Part shown: positions 6,734 through 10,069 of the stretch, in pieces | How positions within the stretch are numbered: the first letter of the stretch is position 1 | Layout of the letters: each line of letters starts with the position of its first letter | NCBI GenBank assembly: GCA_955652345.1 | Contig: CATPBV010000012.1 | Span: forward strand, 1-10,069 | From: an uncultured Solirubrobacteraceae bacterium | GTDB taxonomy: Bacteria > Actinomycetota > Thermoleophilia > Solirubrobacterales > Solirubrobacteraceae | DNA: 10,069 bases | Direction of reading: 5' to 3' | Notes under the pieces: generated by a model | The model's database searches: none | Told to the model about the DNA's origin: nothing | What the model saw: the letters and a program-made list of their open reading frames with translations, nothing else | Program-made: the position numbers and the translations under genes

Positions 6734-6869
6734 GAGTAACGATGATGAGCCTCTGCGAGGTTTCGAAGGATACCCGCGATCACACCATTCGGCGCCACGA
6801 ATGCGCCGCTCGTCGATACCAACACGCCGCCACGCGAGAAGGATCGCCAGCTGGACGTCGGCGCCTGCT

Positions 6870-8207
6870 CTACGGATGCCCGAGCATGATGAGTCCGCTC
6901 ATCGGCCCCATCGAGACGGAGCTGACCGCGTTCAGCCCCGAGCCGGAGTACGGACCCCCGCCCAGCGAGAACGGCCCAACCGCGTTGCTGCTGGGGTTCA
7001 CGACCACGACGCCGCCAGCAAAGTGGCGCTCATACACGCCATTGGACAAACGCCGGTAGCTCCCCAGCGGAGCGCCTAGAAACGCGGAGGCCAAGTACTC
7101 CGGATACCACGCCTCGTAGTTGACGATATTGCCGTTCGAAGTCGAGTAGCTCGTCCTGCCTCCGGCGACCAGGAGCATCGAGGCGAGCCCGTAGACATTG
7201 CCCGCTTGCGTTGTGTTATAGGAATGGAGCAGGACGATCTTGCCATTGGCCTCCGACCAGGCGACGTTGCCGAGCTTCTGTCCCCACCACGGCAACTGCT
7301 GCGCGGGCCCTTGGCCGCCGTCCGTCCAGGATTCCTCCTCGGCGCCGTCGAGTGGCCCGTTCCACTGCTGCCAGAGTCCCGGCGTCCAGGTCGCGCCGCC
7401 GATGTTCGCGATCACCATCTTCCCGCCCGCGTGGATCGTCGGACCCGCGTAGGCGATGAACGAATACATCGCGGCCTGGAACGACGCGACCGTCGGGTAC
7501 TCGGGGATCGTCATGTTCGGGCTACCTCCGAAGTTGTAGCCGAGCTTCGCCCCGACTCCATCGAAGAAAACTCCATCGAATCCCATCTTGCGTGCGAGTC
7601 CCACAGCATGGGAGATGCAAGCCTGCTGATAACCCGGATTCCCGACGTCTAGCGCGTAGGCGCCGTGGTACGTGAGGTTGGCTCCCGTCGCGTCCTTCAG
7701 AAACCAGGTCGGGTGAGGCAAATCCTGGGGCAGCGTCGTGCACATCGAGAGCCCGGTCGGATCGCTCGCCGAGGCGAACATCGCATGCTGGTACATGAAG
7801 AACTCGAGGCCCGGGTTGTACCGTCGTAGAACCGGGATCATCGATCCCTGGGCTGACTGGAGCACCATCACGTGGTAGCGGGGTGCCTCGGCTTGGAGAG
7901 GTAGCACCGAGGCATACCACATGGTCTCCCGGTTGAACTGAACCGGGCTGGTCCCCAAAGCCAACGGGGTTGGCGGCACCGTCGCTCCGGCACGGCCACG
8001 ATGGTGGCGAGGTCGGTGATGGTGGTGTCGCCTGTGCCGGCGTGAGTGGTGCCTGCGCTTGTGGTGGTGGTGGTGGTTCGTTTGCGCGATCGGGAGAGCG
8101 CTCCCGGCTCCAACCGTGAAGGTCGCGAGAGCTCCTATCAACGCCAGCACGAGCACGCCGACTCTATGGCGGCCGAGCTTCGCTCGACCTCGCCCAGGGT
8201 CGATCAT
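6870..8207 (-). CDS. Secreted putative glycoside hydrolase (GHL15-like TIM barrel) with His-rich linker
   Basis: A 445-residue exported protein. Residues 11-36 form a signal peptide or anchor (LGRHRVGVLVLALIGALATF onward), residues 45-70 a His/Arg-rich linker, and from about 85 a catalytic-type domain. Segments such as LEFFMYQHAMFAS (134-146), PTWFLKDATG (166-175), GFDGVFFDGVG (209-219), MVIANIGG (264-271) and LDGAEEESW (286-294) fit the hypothetical GHL15 glycosidase family, related to alpha-amylase-like (beta/alpha)8 barrels. Asp211, Asp216 and Glu290-Glu292 are the likely active-site acids. A small beta domain (SNGVYERHFAGGVVVVNPSS) closes the protein, as in many retaining glycosidases. 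It probably cleaves a polysaccharide outside the cell; the substrate is unknown. The ATG is at 8205-8207 with a weak Shine-Dalgarno. A perfect 7-bp inverted repeat lies 42 bp upstream. Confidence 0.8.
   Translation of the reverse strand: MIDPGRGRAKLGRHRVGVLVLALIGALATFTVGAGSALPIAQTNHHHHHKRRHHSRRHRRHHHHRPRHHRGRAGATVPPTPLALGTSPVQFNRETMWYASVLPLQAEAPRYHVMVLQSAQGSMIPVLRRYNPGLEFFMYQHAMFASASDPTGLSMCTTLPQDLPHPTWFLKDATGANLTYHGAYALDVGNPGYQQACISHAVGLARKMGFDGVFFDGVGAKLGYNFGGSPNMTIPEYPTVASFQAAMYSFIAYAGPTIHAGGKMVIANIGGATWTPGLWQQWNGPLDGAEEESWTDGGQGPAQQLPWWGQKLGNVAWSEANGKIVLLHSYNTTQAGNVYGLASMLLVAGGRTSYSTSNGNIVNYEAWYPEYLASAFLGAPLGSYRRLSNGVYERHFAGGVVVVNPSSNAVGPFSLGGGPYSGSGLNAVSSVSMGPMSGLIMLGHP
8001..8075 (-). 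other. Histidine/arginine-rich linker coding segment in the glycosidase
   Basis: Codons 45-69 of the glycosidase encode a run of His and Arg/Lys (HHHHHKRRHHSRRHRRHHHH then RPRHH), with 14 His and 9 Arg or Lys in 25 residues, right after the signal sequence. On the plus strand this shows as repeated GTG triplets. It could bind divalent metal or an acidic wall polymer once exported; this is inference. Confidence 0.75.
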
Positions 8208-8248
8208 CGGGCGCGAGCCTATCGTCTATTGCCGGCCAGTTCCTTGGC

Positions 8249-8269
8249 GGTAGATAAATTTCATCTACC
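8249..8269. promoter_or_regulatory. Perfect 7-bp inverted repeat upstream of the glycosidase
   Basis: GGTAGAT (8249-8255) and ATCTACC (8263-8269) flank the 7-base centre AAATTTC. It is AT-rich against a GC-rich background and sits 42 bp upstream of the glycosidase ATG, where an operator would be expected. The next gene upstream ends at 8363, so it could also be a weak terminator for that gene, but no T-run follows. The operator reading is favoured. Confidence 0.45.
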
Positions 8270-8362
8270 CCCCCGGGCACACGACATCGCGTTTGGATCG
8301 CACCGAAGGCGGCGTCGGGCCGGCCTGCGTGGGCGACCCGCGCCGATCCATTCAGAGAGCTG

Positions 8363-9142
8363 CTAGTGCTGGCTGGCGCACAGCGACATGGCGTTCGGGT
8401 CGCCGTTGGCGTTGGCGATGCACTGCTGCAGCTTCTGCGCCGTCTTCAGCGCTGAGTTCACGCCCTGGCTCGCGGGGCTCGTCGCCTGACTCGCCTGGCT
8501 CGCCGCCTGACTCGCCTGGCTGGCGGCCTGGCTGGCGGCCTGACTCGCAATGTTGGCGGCAGATGCCGCGGCCTGCTCGACGTTGATCACGTGGCCGCCG
8601 TTGACATCAGCGGTGTAGGCAACGGACGTCCGGCCGCTGCCGTCGGCGCTGACCGACCAGCCAACGAGGCCGTTCGAGACCCCCCGCCGAAGCGTCATCG
8701 TGCTCGGAGTCATCCCCTGCTTGGCGAGCGCGGCAACGATCTTGCCCATCGCGTCAGGCGAGGCCTGAGAGAACGGGAAATCCTGGCCCTGAAGAGATCC
8801 CGAGCCGATCACGTTGATCGAAAGCGGCGCGAGGCTCTGCGCACTCGCGTCCCAGCGATACCCGAAGGCCTTCTCGCCGTTGCGCAGGGTGAAGTCTGCT
8901 TGGCCGGGCAGCAGCGAGAGCTCGAGTAGTCCGGCGTGGCTTGCGACCTTCGCCTGGACGGCGCTGATCGCTTTCTGGAGGTTGGCCGGCTTGTAAAGGC
9001 TCTGATCGGCGCTGACGCTCGTCGGATTACTGGACGACGAGCTGCCGGAGTGGCTCAACAGAATCTTCGCTGTGACGCCGCCACCCGCGAGGATCAGGAC
9101 GGCTACGAACCGCACGATGAGCCTCGATCGCATGTTGTACAT
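8363..9142 (-). CDS. Membrane-anchored extracytoplasmic protein with Ala/Ser/Gln repeat tail
   Basis: I do not recognise a named family. The 259-residue product starts with a short basic segment and one hydrophobic anchor (residues 9-29), then a Ser-rich linker (30-40). A folded domain at about 50-188 seems to hold two similar helix-plus-sheet units (NLQKAISAVQAKVASHAGLLELSLLPG and DAMGKIVAALAKQGMTPSTMTLRR), somewhat like PepSY folds. A low-complexity helical tail built from ASQA units (about 199-226) leads to a C-terminal LQQCIANANGDPNAMSLCASQH with two Cys that may form a disulfide. It should lie outside the cytoplasm, tethered by its N-terminus. The ATG at 9140-9142 is preceded by AAGGGG at 5 bases, a better fit than the ATG at 9131-9133. 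It is divergent from the AAA gene, 183 bp away. Confidence 0.75.
   Translation of the reverse strand: MYNMRSRLIVRFVAVLILAGGGVTAKILLSHSGSSSSSNPTSVSADQSLYKPANLQKAISAVQAKVASHAGLLELSLLPGQADFTLRNGEKAFGYRWDASAQSLAPLSINVIGSGSLQGQDFPFSQASPDAMGKIVAALAKQGMTPSTMTLRRGVSNGLVGWSVSADGSGRTSVAYTADVNGGHVINVEQAAASAANIASQAASQAASQASQAASQASQATSPASQGVNSALKTAQKLQQCIANANGDPNAMSLCASQH
8465..8548 (-). repeat. Tandem ASQA-type repeat in the coding sequence
   Basis: Codons 199-226 encode ASQAASQAASQASQAASQ followed by ASQATSPASQ. At DNA level this is a run of near-identical units of 9-12 bases (GCCTGACTC, GCCTGGCTC or GCCTGGCTG on the plus strand). Such in-frame repeats expand and contract by slippage, so length may differ between strains. 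Confidence 0.75.
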
Positions 9143-9147
9143 AGGTG

Positions 9148-9153
9148 CCCCTT
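9148..9153 (-). promoter_or_regulatory. Ribosome-binding site for the ASQ-tail protein
   Basis: CCCCTT on the plus strand reads AAGGGG on the minus strand, five bases before the ATG at 9140-9142 and fourteen before the second ATG at 9131-9133. The spacing favours the first ATG. Confidence 0.5.
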
Positions 9154-9325
9154 TGGTCGTGTTCGACGATGCTCGGGGCGAGCAGTCTCCTGAGCTCCCC
9201 CTCTGATTCCCACTTATCGACCGCTACGCGAAATCGATTGAGCGCCACCGCAAGCAATCGGCGCAGCTGGAGCAAGCGGACCGTCGCAACTTGGGCCGTC
9301 GCCCCTGTACCCTGAAGTGCAGCGC

Positions 9326-10069
9326 ATGGCTTACGTTGAAGAGAGCGCGGGGTATGGGGGGCGCATCAACGAGCACGCCTCCTCGCTCGCCCACGAGTGG
9401 CGAAGGCTGACCCGCGCGGCGACCGCAGTCGCCCTGCTGACCGCCCCGGCGTTCTTCCTCGTCCTGTTCCAGGCGAATCACGTCGGTCTCCTGGGGGCTC
9501 TGATCATCACCGCGCTCGCGGTGGTGATCTTCAGAGGCCTCGTCGAGGTAGTGGTCCGCAAGCTGATTCCGTGGCCGAGCCTCTACTCCGGTGACGAGAG
9601 CCTCAAGCAGGACGACCTCGTCGCGCGCCGGCGCTTCTGGTACTGGCGCGCCAAGTTCCGCCGGCTCACCCTCCTAGCGCTGTTCGTGCTGTTCCTGCTG
9701 GCCGTCTGCCAGCTGCTGTTCGCTTTCGCCGGCGTACACGGCGCGTTCTTCAACCCCTTGCCGGCGCTCCGCCAGCTCTACCCACCCCAACAGCTCCCCC
9801 AGCTGGCGCTGATCTTCATCCAGCTGCCGCTGCTGTTCTTCATCAACTTCGCGATCTTCTTCGGTCCGTTTCTGTTCTTCGCGGTTCGTCAGATCCGGGC
9901 GTATGAGCCGGGAGACGCGAGCTGGGGAGTGAAGATCGCCGACGTCCGCGGCCAGGCCGAGGCCAAGCAGGAGATCACGCGCGTGATCACCCTCTGGCAA
10001 TCCGGCGAGGAGTTCGAGAAGGCCGGTGGGAAGCGCGAGCGCGGACTCCTGTTCCTGGGCGCTCCCGGC
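9326..10069 (+). CDS. Membrane-bound FtsH-like AAA ATPase, N-terminal part (runs off the window)
   Basis: The first 248 residues of a longer protein, cut by the window edge. Four hydrophobic segments are seen, at about residues 31-51, 54-77, 114-136 and 158-187. Then comes WGVKIADVRGQAEAKQEITR (200-219), matching the start of the FtsH-type AAA module (where FtsH has F-x-DVAG), and GGKRERGLLFLGAPG (234-248), where a TGKT completing Walker A would follow. FtsH proteins use ATP to pull membrane or cytosolic proteins apart, usually for a linked zinc protease; whether this one has the protease domain is beyond the window. FtsH normally has two TM segments, so four is unusual. The ATG at 9326 is the first good start; a GTG at 9317 is possible. 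No strong Shine-Dalgarno is seen. It is divergent from the ASQ-tail gene. Confidence 0.85.
   Translation, partial: MAYVEESAGYGGRINEHASSLAHEWRRLTRAATAVALLTAPAFFLVLFQANHVGLLGALIITALAVVIFRGLVEVVVRKLIPWPSLYSGDESLKQDDLVARRRFWYWRAKFRRLTLLALFVLFLLAVCQLLFAFAGVHGAFFNPLPALRQLYPPQQLPQLALIFIQLPLLFFINFAIFFGPFLFFAVRQIRAYEPGDASWGVKIADVRGQAEAKQEITRVITLWQSGEEFEKAGGKRERGLLFLGAPG

Noticed and set aside
6580..6825. An 81-codon minus-strand frame (MLVSTSGAFVAPNG start) overlapping the small helical gene
   Set aside because: Only its first third looks protein-like; the rest overlaps the better 69-residue frame and becomes compositionally random.
8465..8548. A tandem repeat that might suggest a CRISPR or a minisatellite outside genes
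   Set aside because: Units are in-frame Ala/Ser/Gln codons of one gene, only 9-12 bases long, with no unique spacers.

Overview
The window is GC-rich, with dense genes on both strands, GTG starts and codon use biased to G/C in third positions. It looks like chromosome from a high-GC actinobacterium. Several protein types together (CHRD lipoprotein, actinobacterial DHA2 transporter with its TetR regulator, GHL15-like secreted glycosidase, multi-TM FtsH-like AAA protein, FN3 plus Arg-rich beta tail) suggest the class Thermoleophilia (Solirubrobacterales or relatives). That placement rests on family resemblance only. I see no rRNA, tRNA, CRISPR array, IS element or phage gene.

Layout. Bases 2-1474 (+) hold a complete succinate-semialdehyde-type aldehyde dehydrogenase, followed by a small secreted CHRD-domain protein at 1552-2019 (+). 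A convergent gap then leads to a 14-TM DHA2 drug-efflux transporter at 2135-3631 (-). It is divergent from a TetR repressor, best started at 3717 and ending at 4301 (+). The gap between these two holds two overlapping, oppositely directed promoters around a small dyad, so one bound repressor could control both genes. After a 24-bp convergent gap, everything from 4326 to 9142 is on the minus strand. In order of transcription (right to left) this is a membrane-anchored protein with an Ala/Ser/Gln repeat tail (8363-9142), a secreted GHL15-like glycosidase with a histidine-rich linker (6870-8207), a 69-residue helical protein (6524-6733), a GT39-like polytopic glycosyltransferase (4900-6453), and an FN3-plus-beta-tail coding remnant with no usable start codon (4326-4913). 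At 9326 a plus-strand gene for a four-TM FtsH-like AAA ATPase begins and runs off the window just at its Walker A motif.

How the genes may work together. The transporter/regulator pair forms a self-contained, probably inducible efflux module. The minus-strand block is rich in envelope proteins (GT-C glycosyltransferase, secreted glycosidase, anchored and secreted adhesive-like domains) and could serve surface glycan assembly or trimming. However, the gaps of 70-155 bp mean it need not be one operon. I found no clear signature of an undescribed defence or mobile system. The points most worth a second look are the dual-promoter operator, the headless FN3 frame, the His-rich linker, the ASQ repeat tail and the multi-TM AAA protein.
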